Shown: one piece after another, positions 35,979 to 45,054 of the stretch
Layout of the letters: every line of letters starts with the position of its first letter
Position numbering within the stretch: position 1 is the stretch's first letter
Assembly: GCA_000403495.2 (NCBI GenBank)
Contig: KE159817.1
Location: 55,188 to 119,187, forward strand
Source: Lachnospiraceae bacterium 10-1
Lineage (GTDB): Bacteria; Bacillota; Clostridia; Lachnospirales; Lachnospiraceae
Length of the DNA: 64,000 nucleotides
Direction of reading: 5' to 3'
Program-made: the position numbers and the translations under genes
The notes under the pieces: model-generated
The model's database searches: none
Told to the model about the DNA's origin: nothing
The model's input: only the letters and a program-made list of their open reading frames with translations

Positions 35979-37397
35979 ATGAATACAAATAAAATGAGTG
36001 CTTCACTGGCTGAAAATATGAAATATTTAAACGATTATCTTTCTGTGGATGAAAGTTTTGATATTGTTTACAGAGTTATAAAGATTGGCGGAAAAAATGC
36101 CTGCATGTATTTTATTGATGGATTTTGTAAAGATGAACTGATGCAAAAAATGCTGCAGTACTTTATGGATATCAAAGAAGAGGAAATGCCCGCTGATGCC
36201 CATGAAATGTCAAAAACTAATCTTCCTTATGTAGAAGTGGATCTTAAAGATGACTGGGAACAGATCACATATTTTATTATGTCTGGTGTTTTTGCACTTT
36301 TTATTGATGGCTATGATAAGTGCCTGCTGATTGATTCCAGAACTTATCCGGCAAGAAGTGTGGGAGAGCCGGAAAAAGATAAGGTACTCCGCGGTTCCAA
36401 AGATGGATTTGTGGAAACTATTGTATTTAATACAGCATTGATCCGACGCAGAATTAGAAGCCCGCAGCTGCACATGGAAATGCTTCATGCAGGAAACAGC
36501 TCCCAGACTGATATTGTGCTTTGTTATATGAATGACAGGGTAGATCATACCTTTTTAGAGAAAATAAAAGAACGTATCAACCAGATTCAGGTGGACGCCC
36601 TTACCATGAATCAGGAAAGTCTGGCAGAATGTTTATATAAAAAGAAATGGTATAATCCTTTTCCTAAATTTAAATTTACAGAAAGGCCGGATACAGCGTC
36701 TGCACAGATCCTGGAAGGAGATATTGTTATTTTAGTGGATAATTCTCCTTCGGCAATGATTACTCCGACTTCTATTTTTGATATTGTAGAAGAGGCGGAT
36801 GATTATTATTTTCCACCCATTACAGGAACCTACCTTCGGTTGTCGAGATTTTTAATTGCAATATTGACTTATTTTATGACGCCTACATTTTTGCTCCTTA
36901 TGCAAAGGACAGAGTGGATTCCGTCAGGTTTTGAATTTATCATGGTCAAGGAAGCAACAAATATTCCATTGATCTGGCAGTTTCTGCTTTTGGAGCTTGC
37001 CATTGACGGACTCAGACTTGCGGCAGTAAATACTCCTAATATGCTGAGCACCCCGTTAAGTGTGATGGCAGCGCTGGTACTGGGAGAGTTTTCCGTAAAT
37101 AGTGGATGGTTCAATGCAGAGGTCATGTTGTACATGGCGTTCGTAGCAATTGCCAATTATACACAGGCCAGCTACGAACTTAGCTACGCAATTAAATTTA
37201 TGCGTATTATTAATTTGATTTTAACTGCAATTTTCGGACTGTGGGGGTACATTGCAGCAGTTGCCTTATTAATCATTGCTATTGCAACAAATCGGACAGT
37301 GTCGGGAAAGAGCTATATATATCCGTTGGTTCCTTTCAATTTGAAACAGCTTTCCAAAAGATTGTTCCGGTACAGACTGCCGGGATCAAGAGAATAA
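35979..37397 (+). CDS. spoVAF: GerA-family spore germination protein (SpoVAF-like)
   Basis: A 472-residue membrane protein of the spore inner membrane. The soluble N-terminal domain (about 270 residues) includes GFVETIVFNTALIRRRIRSP and the conserved ILVDNSPSAMITPTSIFDI. About five or six membrane spans follow, with TGTYLRLSRFLIAI and IDGLRLAAVNTPNMLSTPLSVMA. SpoVAF aids dipicolinate channel opening during germination. It stands alone here without other spoVA genes. The frame opens at 35940, but the AAGGAG site and spacing give ATG 35979. Confidence 0.88.
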   Translation: MNTNKMSASLAENMKYLNDYLSVDESFDIVYRVIKIGGKNACMYFIDGFCKDELMQKMLQYFMDIKEEEMPADAHEMSKTNLPYVEVDLKDDWEQITYFIMSGVFALFIDGYDKCLLIDSRTYPARSVGEPEKDKVLRGSKDGFVETIVFNTALIRRRIRSPQLHMEMLHAGNSSQTDIVLCYMNDRVDHTFLEKIKERINQIQVDALTMNQESLAECLYKKKWYNPFPKFKFTERPDTASAQILEGDIVILVDNSPSAMITPTSIFDIVEEADDYYFPPITGTYLRLSRFLIAILTYFMTPTFLLLMQRTEWIPSGFEFIMVKEATNIPLIWQFLLLELAIDGLRLAAVNTPNMLSTPLSVMAALVLGEFSVNSGWFNAEVMLYMAFVAIANYTQASYELSYAIKFMRIINLILTAIFGLWGYIAAVALLIIAIATNRTVSGKSYIYPLVPFNLKQLSKRLFRYRLPGSRE

Positions 37398-37433
37398 AAA
37401 TAGCAGGCAGTTTTGCAGCAGCCTTTCATACAA

Positions 37434-37466
37434 ACAGACAGCCGATTTTAGTTTTTGGCTGTCTGT
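37434..37466. terminator. Bidirectional hairpin between converging genes
   Basis: ACAGACAGCC and GGCTGTCTGT form a perfect 10-base stem around a 13-base loop. On the reverse strand it is followed by TTTG. It lies between spoVAF and the reverse-strand chemoreceptor. Confidence 0.65.
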
Positions 37467-37511
37467 CTGGGATACGCTTACTGAAAGCATAATTTATTAA
37501 CTTTTAAGCTG

Positions 37512-38879
37512 CTATTCTTCTAAAATCTGTAAGATTTTTTCCAAATCAGCAATCAACTCCCTGGAGTATACTTCTGCACTATAGTAAATTTGTTCTGCTT
37601 TTGCATAGTCCCCACAATTTAATGCAGAGATGACTTCACCGCCAAATTTATGGAAGCGTTTATGTTTATTTCCCAAAGTGTCCCAAATAGAGCGGACAGC
37701 AGGTTCTTTAGGGGTTAATGAATAGTAAAAATGTCCAAATCCACATTTTGAAGAATCCAATTGTAATGGGATGATGCTTCGATCATCCACCATTTTTCTT
37801 AAATTTTTAAGCCAGGACTGATGAGCGGTAACTGCATTTTTTACCTGCTTGGAAAATTCTGAATCTTCTAAATGGAAAAAAGCATCCTCAGACATAGAGC
37901 CCATTTGTTTTACAGAATTATCCAAAGTCTTTTCTATATCAATGACAGGTTCTGTAGCCTTTTTCAACTCCTGGCTTACACTTAGCATAAAATCTGTACT
38001 ATCTTTTAACTGGCGTTCCATTTCATTCATAGAATGGCTAAGTTCTTTGCTTACGTCAGCAATAGAGCTTATGGATTCATTGACCTTAGAAACATGCATT
38101 TGATTTTCACTATTCAGCGCCCATACATTACCAATTTTTTCGGTCATAGTTCCAAGGGCGCTTATGGTTCCGGTAGCGCTTTCAACACTTTGCTGGGAAG
38201 CATTTTTTATTTCCTCAACAAATTCACGCATATTTCCGGTTAATTGCTGTGTTTCTTCTGCCAGTTTACGGATTTCCGTTGCTACCACAGCAAAACCCCG
38301 TCCTGCTTCTCCGGCCCTTGAAGCCTCTATGGAAGCATTCAAAGCCAAAAGATTCGTCTGCATGGATATGGTATCAATACCTGTAATGACTTGATTCATA
38401 TAGTTAATCACTTCAAGCAGATTATCCATATCTTCCTGCATCTTGTGAGAACTTTCAATTGTCTGTGTGGAAAGTTCTTTGATAGAAGTAAGTTCACTTT
38501 GACAAGCGTCTATTTTATTGTAAACTTCCTCTGTTTCAGAGGAGACTTTAACGATAGTATCCGTTAATTCTTCATGCTGATTATTTGCATTTCCTGACAA
38601 ACATGAATCGCTTTGGGAAGAACCGAAAATGGTTTCTGCAGCTCTTGCAACATTATGAGAGATATCAACGATTTTCTGCGTTTCATACTGCATTGTCAGA
38701 TCTAAAGAACTGATCTGCATGACTGCTTTAAGATTCATTTCAAAAATTTCCGCAAACTGCTTTCTTGCGTTAGACAATCTTTGATAGATGTTGCTTAATT
38801 CCGGCTCCTTAGAATAATCAGCCGCTTTCAACTGCGACACTGCTTTCATAAGTACCGCTTTTTTCTTGATTCCAGCCAT
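37512..38879 (-). CDS. Soluble chemoreceptor-like protein with CZB zinc-binding tail
   Basis: A 455-residue protein with no membrane span. The middle is a receptor signalling domain with the tip [30 protein letters not shown]. The C-terminal about 110 residues match the chemoreceptor zinc-binding (CZB) domain: [13 protein letters not shown], then [12 protein letters not shown], and [11 protein letters not shown], which supply the His3-Cys zinc site. CZB proteins sense zinc or oxidants such as hypochlorite in some bacteria. It is transcribed away from the next chemoreceptor, with a 258-base shared gap rich in A and T. Confidence 0.9.
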   Translation of the reverse strand: MAGIKKKAVLMKAVSQLKAADYSKEPELSNIYQRLSNARKQFAEIFEMNLKAVMQISSLDLTMQYETQKIVDISHNVARAAETIFGSSQSDSCLSGNANNQHEELTDTIVKVSSETEEVYNKIDACQSELTSIKELSTQTIESSHKMQEDMDNLLEVINYMNQVITGIDTISMQTNLLALNASIEASRAGEAGRGFAVVATEIRKLAEETQQLTGNMREFVEEIKNASQQSVESATGTISALGTMTEKIGNVWALNSENQMHVSKVNESISSIADVSKELSHSMNEMERQLKDSTDFMLSVSQELKKATEPVIDIEKTLDNSVKQMGSMSEDAFFHLEDSEFSKQVKNAVTAHQSWLKNLRKMVDDRSIIPLQLDSSKCGFGHFYYSLTPKEPAVRSIWDTLGNKHKRFHKFGGEVISALNCGDYAKAEQIYYSAEVYSRELIADLEKILQILEE

Positions 38880-39137
38880 TTAGCACCTCTTTTCATTTGA
38901 TCTATATTTTATTATATATAAGTTAATAATAAGAAAAATCTAGTACATTTGCAACTATTTTAAAATAATATTTTTAATTTATAGTTATTTTCATGATTAG
39001 TGTTGCTATTTTCCGGTATTTTTTGTAAGCTAATAGTAATTAACTATATTTCAGGAATCTTTTCACTTATGATTAATGGATATTTTGATCATTTAGTTGG
39101 TGAAAGGCGTCCATGCAGCGCTAAAGGAGTGGTCAAA

Positions 39138-40820
39138 ATGAAAAAAGCAATTAATCAGTCGTTGTTAATTTATCTTTTTAATGGAGTTTCTATTATTGCA
39201 CTTGTGTTTATGGTTTTATCTTTGATTTCTTATGGCAAGGTGAGCAATCAATTGAACAGGGCCAGTGAAGAAAGGTTTTTACTGACTTATAATGCCAATC
39301 GTTTTATGAATGGTTCTGCGTATCTGACCAATGAGGTTCGGGCATTTGCCGCAACTGGAAATCAGGAGCATTATGATAATTATTGGAATGAAATCAATAA
39401 TTTGAAAAACAGGGATTTAGGTGTTGCTGCCATGCAGGAAATTGGAATTACATCAGAAGAGCAGAAGCTGATTGATGATATGTCTGCGCTTTCCAATAAA
39501 TTAGTTCCTCTTGAAGAGGAGGCAATGAATAATGTTCAGGCAGGGAAGATGCAGGAGGCGCTTAATTATGTTTATGGAGAAGATTACAATACATCTATTA
39601 CACAGATCAATTCACTAAAAGATCAATTTCTTGATGATCTGGACAAAAGAACTTCATCTCAGGTGAATGAACTGGCAGCATCAGCAGAGTCAATTAAGGT
39701 TTCTATGTTTTTGGCATTGATTTTGGTAGCAGTTCTTCAGATTACGGTAATGCTGGTCACAAGAATTAAAATTTTGAGTCCTGTTATTCGTGTCAGTGGC
39801 CAAATGCAGGAAATTTCTAAAGGAAACCTTTCAGCAGAGTTTCCCCTGCATTCTAATACTTCTGAAATTGGAATGCTGGTGGAATCTATCCATGAAACAA
39901 AACGTGAACTGAAAAAATATATTTATGATATTGATTCCAAATTAGCACAAATGGCACAGGGAAACATGGATCTTACTATTGACATAGATTATAGGGGAGA
40001 ATTCCTGCCCATTCAAAATGCAATGAGTCAGATTTTAGACTCTTTAAATGATGCACTTTCACAGATTAATATGACTGCGGATCAGGTTTTGATTGAGTCA
40101 AACAGAATGAATGACGAAGCCCAGACTCTTTCAAGCGGAGCAGTGGAGCAGGCGGCTGCCGTACAGCAGTTATCTGCCAGTGTCCAGGAAATATCAGGCC
40201 AAGTGGATAAAACTTCAAAAGACGCGGATAACGCAAGAGATTATTCAAATAATGCAATTATGCAGTTGGAAATAAGTAATCAGAAGATGGAAGATCTGAC
40301 TCTTGCAATAGAAGATATATCTAAAGCCTCCAAGCAGATTGGAGGAATTATCAAAACCATTGAAGATATTTCTTTCCAGACCAATATTCTTGCATTAAAT
40401 GCCTCTGTCGAAGCAGCTCACGCAGGTGAGGCGGGTAAGGGATTTGCAGTTGTGGCAGATGAGGTACAAAGTCTTGCCAATAAGAGTGCGGCGGCAGCAC
40501 AGAATATTACTGAGCTAATTGAGAATTCAATAAAACTAGTTCAACAAGGAAATGATTTGTCAACAGATACCAGACAAGCTCTTGCGGAGGGAGTTGCCGG
40601 TGCACATAAAACAACAGAACTGGTAGAACAGATTGCTGATTCCGCATTGCAGCAGGTACAGTCACTTAGACAGTTAAAGCAGGGGATGGAGCAAATTGCG
40701 GATGTAGTTCAGACCAATGCAGCAACGGCTGAAACTTCAGCAGCGTCAGCTATGAAACTGAATGATCAGGCGCAGGAGCTCAAAGTTGCGGTACATAAAT
40801 TTAATCTGCGAAGGAACTAG
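39138..40820 (+). CDS. Methyl-accepting chemotaxis protein with four-helix sensor
   Basis: A membrane chemoreceptor of 560 residues from ATG 39138, which follows AAAGGAGTGG. The open frame continues back to 39000 but that part has no ribosome site and no domain. A first span is near residues 13-35, an all-helical outer domain (about 40-190, of the four-helix bundle type) follows, a second span near 195-215, a HAMP domain, and the signalling domain with [30 protein letters not shown]. The ligand is unknown. It is the last chromosomal gene before the conjugative element. Confidence 0.92.
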   Translation: MKKAINQSLLIYLFNGVSIIALVFMVLSLISYGKVSNQLNRASEERFLLTYNANRFMNGSAYLTNEVRAFAATGNQEHYDNYWNEINNLKNRDLGVAAMQEIGITSEEQKLIDDMSALSNKLVPLEEEAMNNVQAGKMQEALNYVYGEDYNTSITQINSLKDQFLDDLDKRTSSQVNELAASAESIKVSMFLALILVAVLQITVMLVTRIKILSPVIRVSGQMQEISKGNLSAEFPLHSNTSEIGMLVESIHETKRELKKYIYDIDSKLAQMAQGNMDLTIDIDYRGEFLPIQNAMSQILDSLNDALSQINMTADQVLIESNRMNDEAQTLSSGAVEQAAAVQQLSASVQEISGQVDKTSKDADNARDYSNNAIMQLEISNQKMEDLTLAIEDISKASKQIGGIIKTIEDISFQTNILALNASVEAAHAGEAGKGFAVVADEVQSLANKSAAAAQNITELIENSIKLVQQGNDLSTDTRQALAEGVAGAHKTTELVEQIADSALQQVQSLRQLKQGMEQIADVVQTNAATAETSAASAMKLNDQAQELKVAVHKFNLRRN

Positions 40821-40898
40821 ATCATTTTATTAAGAATGACTAATGACTGCGAAGCAGACTTTTAGCAAATATGATAGAGAATATGTTTTTAAGTAAAT

Positions 40899-40953
40899 AG
40901 GGAGCTGCTGAGATGGAAACAATCAAAATGTTGATCAAACAGCTCCCTGTTTT
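40899..40953 (+). terminator. Terminator after the chemoreceptor
   Basis: AGGGAGCTG (40899-40907) pairs exactly with CAGCTCCCT (40940-40948), followed by GTTTT. The loop is long (32 bases) and contains a second weak hairpin. Confidence 0.55.
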
Positions 40954-41083
40954 GCAGAATTATTAAATGATTATGATTTACATCTGTCAAATTCCGGGTT
41001 AAAGGCGTAGAAGTTTTTAGAGTCTAATTTATCTTGGACGATTCGCAAGGCTTCACCAAATCGTAGTTATGTAAATGGTATGT

Positions 41084-41110
41084 AAAGAACCTTCAACAGG
41101 TTCTTTTTTT
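41084..41110 (+). terminator. Strong terminator upstream of parA
   Basis: AAAGAACC, loop TTCAACA, GGTTCTTT, then a run of T. It isolates the element from chromosomal transcription on the left. Confidence 0.85.
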
Positions 41111-41211
41111 GTGCCTAAATTAATAAAGAAAATGATATTTATATGGCTTTAGCCAAGTAAATATATGTAACTATTAACTAATTCATTTAATTTTTATGGA
41201 GGAAAAATTTT

Positions 41212-42009
41212 ATGAGTAAAATTATTGCGATTGCAAACCAAAAAGGTGGCGTTGGAAAAACAACTACAGCCATCAATTTAAGCGCAGGACTGGCACAGAA
41301 AGGAAACAAGGTATTGCTTGTAGACTTAGATCCCCAGGGAAATGCCACCCAGGGGCTTGGCTTTGATGCTGATTCACTGGAAATAACCATTTCTACCATG
41401 ATAAGAAAAATGATCAGTAAAGACTATGTTTTTCCGAAGGATTATGGAATTTTAAAACATGATGAAGGAATTGATGTGATGCCGGCCAACATTGAGCTTT
41501 CCATGCTGGAAACAGAATTAATTTCAACCTTTTTTGGACGGGAAAAAATGTTAAATACCTATCTGACATTGATCAGAGACGAATACGATTACATTATTAT
41601 TGACTGCATGCCATCATTAAATCTGATAGCAATTAATGCGCTTGCAGCAGCAAATTTTGTGATTATCCCGGTACATGCACAAATTTTTAGTATACGCGGA
41701 CTGGAACAGCTTCTGCAGACAATCGGTTCCATCCGATCTAACAGCTTAAATCAGGAGCTGACAATAGCAGGAATTCTTTTTACCTGTGTAAATGATCAGA
41801 CTACCTCTTTTAAGGGGGTACAAAAGATTATAAAAGATGCATATGGAAAAGATATTCGAATCTTTGACAATTATATTCCAAGAAGTGTGAGGATAGAGGA
41901 AGCCCCTTCATATGGGCAAAGCATTTATGAATATGATGGGCGCGGCAAGGTAGCATCAGCTTATAAAGGATTTACCGACGAATTTCTTTCAGCAGAGAAA
42001 AGGAGGTAA
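41212..42009 (+). CDS. parA: ParA-family partition ATPase
   Basis: A 265-residue ATPase that binds DNA in its ATP form and moves or spaces DNA cargo bound by its partner. The deviant Walker A motif is [17 protein letters not shown] (about residues 11-27); Walker A' is [12 protein letters not shown]; Walker B is [18 protein letters not shown]. It has no N-terminal DNA-binding extension, so it is the short, Soj/type Ib-like form. The strong site TGGAGGAA precedes ATG 41212. The partner gene starts 6 bases after the stop. On an ICE it should stabilise the excised circle; this is inference. Confidence 0.95.
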   Translation: MSKIIAIANQKGGVGKTTTAINLSAGLAQKGNKVLLVDLDPQGNATQGLGFDADSLEITISTMIRKMISKDYVFPKDYGILKHDEGIDVMPANIELSMLETELISTFFGREKMLNTYLTLIRDEYDYIIIDCMPSLNLIAINALAAANFVIIPVHAQIFSIRGLEQLLQTIGSIRSNSLNQELTIAGILFTCVNDQTTSFKGVQKIIKDAYGKDIRIFDNYIPRSVRIEEAPSYGQSIYEYDGRGKVASAYKGFTDEFLSAEKRR

Positions 42010-42015
42010 TCAGTA

Positions 42016-43599
42016 ATGGCAGTAAAAAATTTTGATGTTATGAATCTTGGGAAAGCAGGACTGCTTAATCCGGAGCAGGCCGGCTATAAAGATTCAATAG
42101 AAATTATAAAAGACGAGTCATTCAGGGTACAGAAGTCATTTGTGAAGATAGGCTGGTATTTAAAGCATATCCGGGATAATGAGCTTTTTAAAGAAGATGG
42201 ATATGCAAGCATTTGGGAATGCGCTGCGGATCAATTAGGGTATTCTCAGGCAACAGCATCCAGATTTATTAACATCTGTGAAAAGTTTTCAAAAAACCAT
42301 AATTCTCCAGAACTTGATGTAAAGTATGCAGGGTTTGATAAATCACAAATGATTGAAATGCTGCCAATGGAACCGGAACAGCTTGAAAAAGTTGTCCCGG
42401 AAATGACCGTAAAGCAGATCCGGGATATTAAAACAAATGATAAGCTACCAAAGACAGCAGAAAATGATGCTGATATTCCAGGGCAGACAAGCATTGAAAA
42501 AGATTTTCCTGAATATATGCCGGAAAAACAGGAGGAAGATTTAAAAAAAGAAAAAACAGAAGTTTATGCGACGTCGCATAAGGAAGAATGCTTCGCTTTA
42601 GCTGATGAAGAAAAAATAATTGATGGCGAATATCATGAAATTGAAGAACCGGCAGAAGAAGTTCATGTGACGGAAGAAAGATTATCTCCATACGGGCTGC
42701 CTAAAACGTCATATTCGGAAGAAAGCCTGATTACTACAGTTGGAGTTGGATGCGGACATAAGTATTATTGCTTTAGTTGTGCACAGGATTGCACAATCCG
42801 CCAGAAGGATCGGTACTGCCGTGAAGCCTCTTTGGGAAATCCGTTTTCCTGCACGACAATGCATGTATTGGAAAATGTCAGGGCAGAGCAGCCGGACGGG
42901 CAGTGTCAGTTTATAAATCTGGATATGGCAGAACATACATTAGGTAAGGATCCTGAACCATGCTGCAAGAATTGTGATAATGAGTCATGCGGATATCGGT
43001 GCCAGCGGAGTATTAACAAAGTGAATACAGAAGCCGCAGATTCTGACCTGATGCCAAAAGACGGTCTTGCAGTAACAAAATATATTCTGAAACAGGAGAA
43101 TAAGATTCTGGATGATATGTTAAAATTTAATGATCTTCCGGAGATGACAGTCTTGAAACAGAAAACTATTGTAGCGGCTCTTGCTGCTATGGTATGTGAT
43201 CTGGAAGCTGCCGAGTCTGCACCCGGACCGGAACCACAGCCGGAGCTTCCTATTCTGAAGAATAATGACCAGCGTAAGCAATGGCTTGAAGCTTATAAAA
43301 CGTGGGGGCTCTGGTACCGGGATGAAAATATTGATGTAAATTATTACAAATATGATTTTAAGGACGGAAGCCGCCTTGTAGTAGCCGAATACCTGCAACG
43401 TCAAGATTATTATAAGAAAAATAAAGCTGAAGATGAGCACTTTTACCATTTGCTCCAGATAGGCAAAGAGGGATATAAATTTAAGTACAATGAGAAATAC
43501 CGGAACAGTACAGACAGTGAAACGTATCTTGTAGATTTCCTTAAGAACCTGCAAAAAAGGAACCTGCCGGTGCCGGATGACAAGTTCTTTAATGATTAG
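42016..43599 (+). CDS. DNA-binding partner of ParA (ParB position), Cys-rich
   Basis: A 527-residue protein in the ParB position. The N-terminal about 150 residues have a helix-turn-helix-like region (ECAADQLGYSQATASRFINIC) and the helix KSQMIEMLPMEP. No classic ParB CTP-binding motif GERR is seen. A middle Cys-rich part (about residues 245-335) has CGHKYYCFSCAQDC, CREA, CCKNCDNESCGYRCQ, probably zinc-binding. The C-terminal domain is unknown and Tyr/Lys rich. One copy of the element's 18-bp palindrome is in its coding sequence at 42564. Its tail overlaps the reverse-strand toxin gene by 4 bases. Confidence 0.7.
   Translation: MAVKNFDVMNLGKAGLLNPEQAGYKDSIEIIKDESFRVQKSFVKIGWYLKHIRDNELFKEDGYASIWECAADQLGYSQATASRFINICEKFSKNHNSPELDVKYAGFDKSQMIEMLPMEPEQLEKVVPEMTVKQIRDIKTNDKLPKTAENDADIPGQTSIEKDFPEYMPEKQEEDLKKEKTEVYATSHKEECFALADEEKIIDGEYHEIEEPAEEVHVTEERLSPYGLPKTSYSEESLITTVGVGCGHKYYCFSCAQDCTIRQKDRYCREASLGNPFSCTTMHVLENVRAEQPDGQCQFINLDMAEHTLGKDPEPCCKNCDNESCGYRCQRSINKVNTEAADSDLMPKDGLAVTKYILKQENKILDDMLKFNDLPEMTVLKQKTIVAALAAMVCDLEAAESAPGPEPQPELPILKNNDQRKQWLEAYKTWGLWYRDENIDVNYYKYDFKDGSRLVVAEYLQRQDYYKKNKAEDEHFYHLLQIGKEGYKFKYNEKYRNSTDSETYLVDFLKNLQKRNLPVPDDKFFND
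42564..42581. repeat. 18-bp palindrome, copy 1 (inside the ParB-position gene)
   Basis: Exact TTATGCGACGTCGCATAA. It is read in the gene as part of the residues VYATSHKE, in a low-complexity acidic and basic linker. A copy kept in a coding sequence argues for a DNA-level role such as a protein binding site. Confidence 0.95.
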
Positions 43600-43931
43600 A
43601 TACTGGATATTCCCTGGCGAAGGATAGCTTTCCAATTACTTTTTTGATAAAGAAAACGAACAATGATAACCTTATTCTTTTCATTATCGATAATATAGAA
43701 AGCAAGATAATTTTTCACAGAAACAGACCGAATGCCCCATGACAGTAAAACTGGATCATCTATTAAGCAGAATTTTTCAGGAAATTCAGCAAGTTTGTTA
43801 ATCTGTTTTTCAGCCTCATCCAGAAGATCATCAGTAGCTTTTGGATTTTTTAAAATAAACTCAATATGGTCTGCAGCATTAAGAAGATCTCGCTGTGCAG
43901 CACATGTAATATGGATTTCATAATTTATCAT
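43596..43931 (-). CDS. RelE/ParE-family toxin
   Basis: A 111-residue toxin of the RelE/ParE superfamily. Typical parts are YEIHITCAAQRDLLNAADHIEFIL, then EFPEKFCLIDDPVLLSWGIRSVSV and FYIIDNEKNKVIIVRFLYQ, close to the ParE/plasmid-stabilisation pattern. Its start overlaps the antitoxin stop by 4 bases. The 3' end meets the ParB-position gene tail to tail. Toxins of this type cut mRNA on the ribosome or poison gyrase; which applies is not clear. It should help maintain the ICE. Confidence 0.88.
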   Translation of the reverse strand: MINYEIHITCAAQRDLLNAADHIEFILKNPKATDDLLDEAEKQINKLAEFPEKFCLIDDPVLLSWGIRSVSVKNYLAFYIIDNEKNKVIIVRFLYQKSNWKAILRQGISSI

Positions 43932-44188
43932 TTGCGGCGGCTCCTTATTTCAGACATTGCTTCTGCGAAGGATTTTGTGCTTCCATCAGCAATTTCGTCC
44001 AAACCTTCTTTCAGCATGCCATATAATTCAAAGCGGCTGGTAAGTGTTTCATAAGCTTCGATACTCATTACAGCAAGATCGCCTTTGCCATTTTTTGTTA
44101 TGAATACTGGTTCTGAATAATTATGGCAAAAAGTAGAAATTTCATTGTAATTGTTCCTGAGTTCAGCACTTGATTTAATTGTCGGCAT
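43928..44188 (-). CDS. Phd/YefM-family antitoxin
   Basis: An 86-residue antitoxin and autorepressor. The N-terminal fold PTIKSSAELRNNYNEISTFCH and SEPVFITKNGKGDLAVMSIEAYETL is classic Phd/YefM, and the C-terminal tail that wraps the toxin is charged (SFAEAMSEIRSRRK). The frame extends three codons further, but the ATG at 44188 follows AAGGAGGTG by 6 bases. Its promoter overlaps an exact inverted repeat, the likely autorepression site. Confidence 0.9.
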   Translation of the reverse strand: MPTIKSSAELRNNYNEISTFCHNYSEPVFITKNGKGDLAVMSIEAYETLTSRFELYGMLKEGLDEIADGSTKSFAEAMSEIRSRRK

Positions 44189-44207
44189 ATATAACACCTC
44201 CTTTTTG

Positions 44208-44244
44208 ATAACAAAATTATAAATAAATTTTGTTATATAGTCAA
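44208..44244 (-). promoter_or_regulatory. Promoter and operator of the antitoxin-toxin operon
   Basis: On the reverse strand: TTGACT (44239-44244), 17-base spacer, TATAAT (44216-44221). An exact inverted repeat, ATAACAAAATT (44208-44218) and AATTTTGTTAT (44226-44236), covers the -10 box and spacer, as expected for autorepression by the antitoxin complex. Confidence 0.75.
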
Positions 44245-44313
44245 TAGCGTTTGTGTTAGTGTTGGCAATAGTGATCGTAAATTATACAACAGAAGAAATA
44301 GGAGAAAATTAAT

Positions 44314-44487
44314 TTGAAAAAAACATGTAAAGGATGCTATGCAGCAGAAACAGGAGGACATCCCATGAGTGGAGAACCTTATGGCTGCATATTAGGCCAC
44401 AAAACAGACGGAAACGGTTTTCCCAGTGAAGCGTGCCCTAAACCTAAATCTTGGAAGCAGCTTAATAATCTACAGAAGAAAATATAA
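44314..44487 (+). CDS. Small Cys-rich protein, 57 residues
   Basis: A short frame with TTG start at 44314 after ATAGGAGAAA. It begins MKKTCKGCYAAETGG and has CxxC near the start plus two further Cys (EPYGCILG and SEACPKP), so it may bind zinc. No family recognised. It is followed 56 bases later by a second small Cys-rich gene. Both lie between the toxin-antitoxin pair and repA. Confidence 0.55.
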   Translation: MKKTCKGCYAAETGGHPMSGEPYGCILGHKTDGNGFPSEACPKPKSWKQLNNLQKKI

Positions 44488-44543
44488 AATTATGAAATTG
44501 ACAGCCAAACATAACAAATAAAATATAAAGGAGAAATGTTGAA

Positions 44544-44792
44544 ATGAATGTAAAATCATGTGAATTAACGAACTGTAAATATTGTGTAAAAGGACAGTGT
44601 ATGAGTAAAGAAGAGAATAATAAATGTATTTTTGCAGATTTTGTAAGAAAAAAAGATATTATGTGTGAAGTTCTGACTAAGCAGGGAGCTGACAGCATAC
44701 TGGCAAGTGACCAGACATTTAAAGAATGGCTTGAAAGAGGCATTGACTGTGTCCGCAGGATTGATGCGCTGACAGAGAAAGAACTAAAATAA
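44544..44792 (+). CDS. Small Cys-rich protein, 82 residues
   Basis: Begins MNVKSCELTNCKYCVKGQC, a cluster of four Cys, with two more in NNKCIFADF and KDIMCEVL. A helical C-terminal half follows. Start ATG 44544 with AAAGGAGAA upstream. It may bind a metal ion. No family recognised; similar small Cys-rich frames are common in Firmicutes conjugative elements. Confidence 0.6.
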   Translation: MNVKSCELTNCKYCVKGQCMSKEENNKCIFADFVRKKDIMCEVLTKQGADSILASDQTFKEWLERGIDCVRRIDALTEKELK

Positions 44793-44797
44793 ATCAG

Positions 44798-45009
44798 CTA
44801 TATTGCAATCGCACAATATAGATACCTGCCAACCTCCAATATGGGCAGGGTGAAAGGGGCGGCTCTAAGCTGCCTCTTTCTTTGGGAAATTTTTAATAAG
44901 AAAGGCAGCAAAGAATAGAGAAAAATAATAAAAAAATAATGAGAGATAAAAAATATTGATATAGCGTAAAATTGGCAGAACAGTCTGAATTGGCTGTTTT
45001 TTATTGCCA
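44798..45009 (+). other. Structured gap upstream of repA
   Basis: The 262-base gap between the small Cys-rich gene and repA holds a chain of stems: CTATATTG/CAATATAG (44798-44821), CCTGCC/GGCAGG (about 44825-44850), GGCGGC/GCTGCC (about 44859-44873, followed by CTCTTTCTTT), and AGAACAG/CTGTT with T run (44977-45002) nested in GGCA/TGCC. The last is a good terminator. The whole could be a small RNA or leader that controls repA, but nothing decides this. Confidence 0.45.
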
Positions 45010-45011
45010 TT

Positions 45012-45029
45012 TTATGCGACGTCGCATAA
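45012..45029. repeat. 18-bp palindrome, copy 2 (upstream of repA)
   Basis: Exact TTATGCGACGTCGCATAA; here the symmetry extends to 22 bp (45010-45031). It lies directly after a terminator and 10 bases before the repA ribosome site. Confidence 0.95.
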
Positions 45030-45054
45030 AAATTTTGCTAAGGGGAGAGAGCAA

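Larger units (their letters stand above)
40821..41211. other. Gene-poor junction between chromosome and conjugative element
   Basis: A 391-base gap. It holds a terminator for the chemoreceptor (40899-40953), a stretch at about 41000-41070 that reads in one frame as FLESNLSWTIRKASPNRSY and looks like the tail of a lost gene, a second terminator (41084-41110), and the leader of parA. A 17-codon frame beginning METIKMLIKQLPVLQ at 40913 lies mostly in the hairpin loop and is probably not a gene. The exact left end of the element is not visible because no matching right end is in the window. Confidence 0.6.

Noticed and set aside
38880..39137. Riboswitch (such as c-di-GMP type) upstream of the chemoreceptor
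   Set aside because: I looked for the conserved GEMM-type core and did not find it. The gap is simply AT-rich.
40913..40966. 17-codon frame METIKMLIKQLPVLQ...
   Set aside because: It is mostly the loop and right arm of a terminator hairpin. The apparent ribosome site is the left arm.
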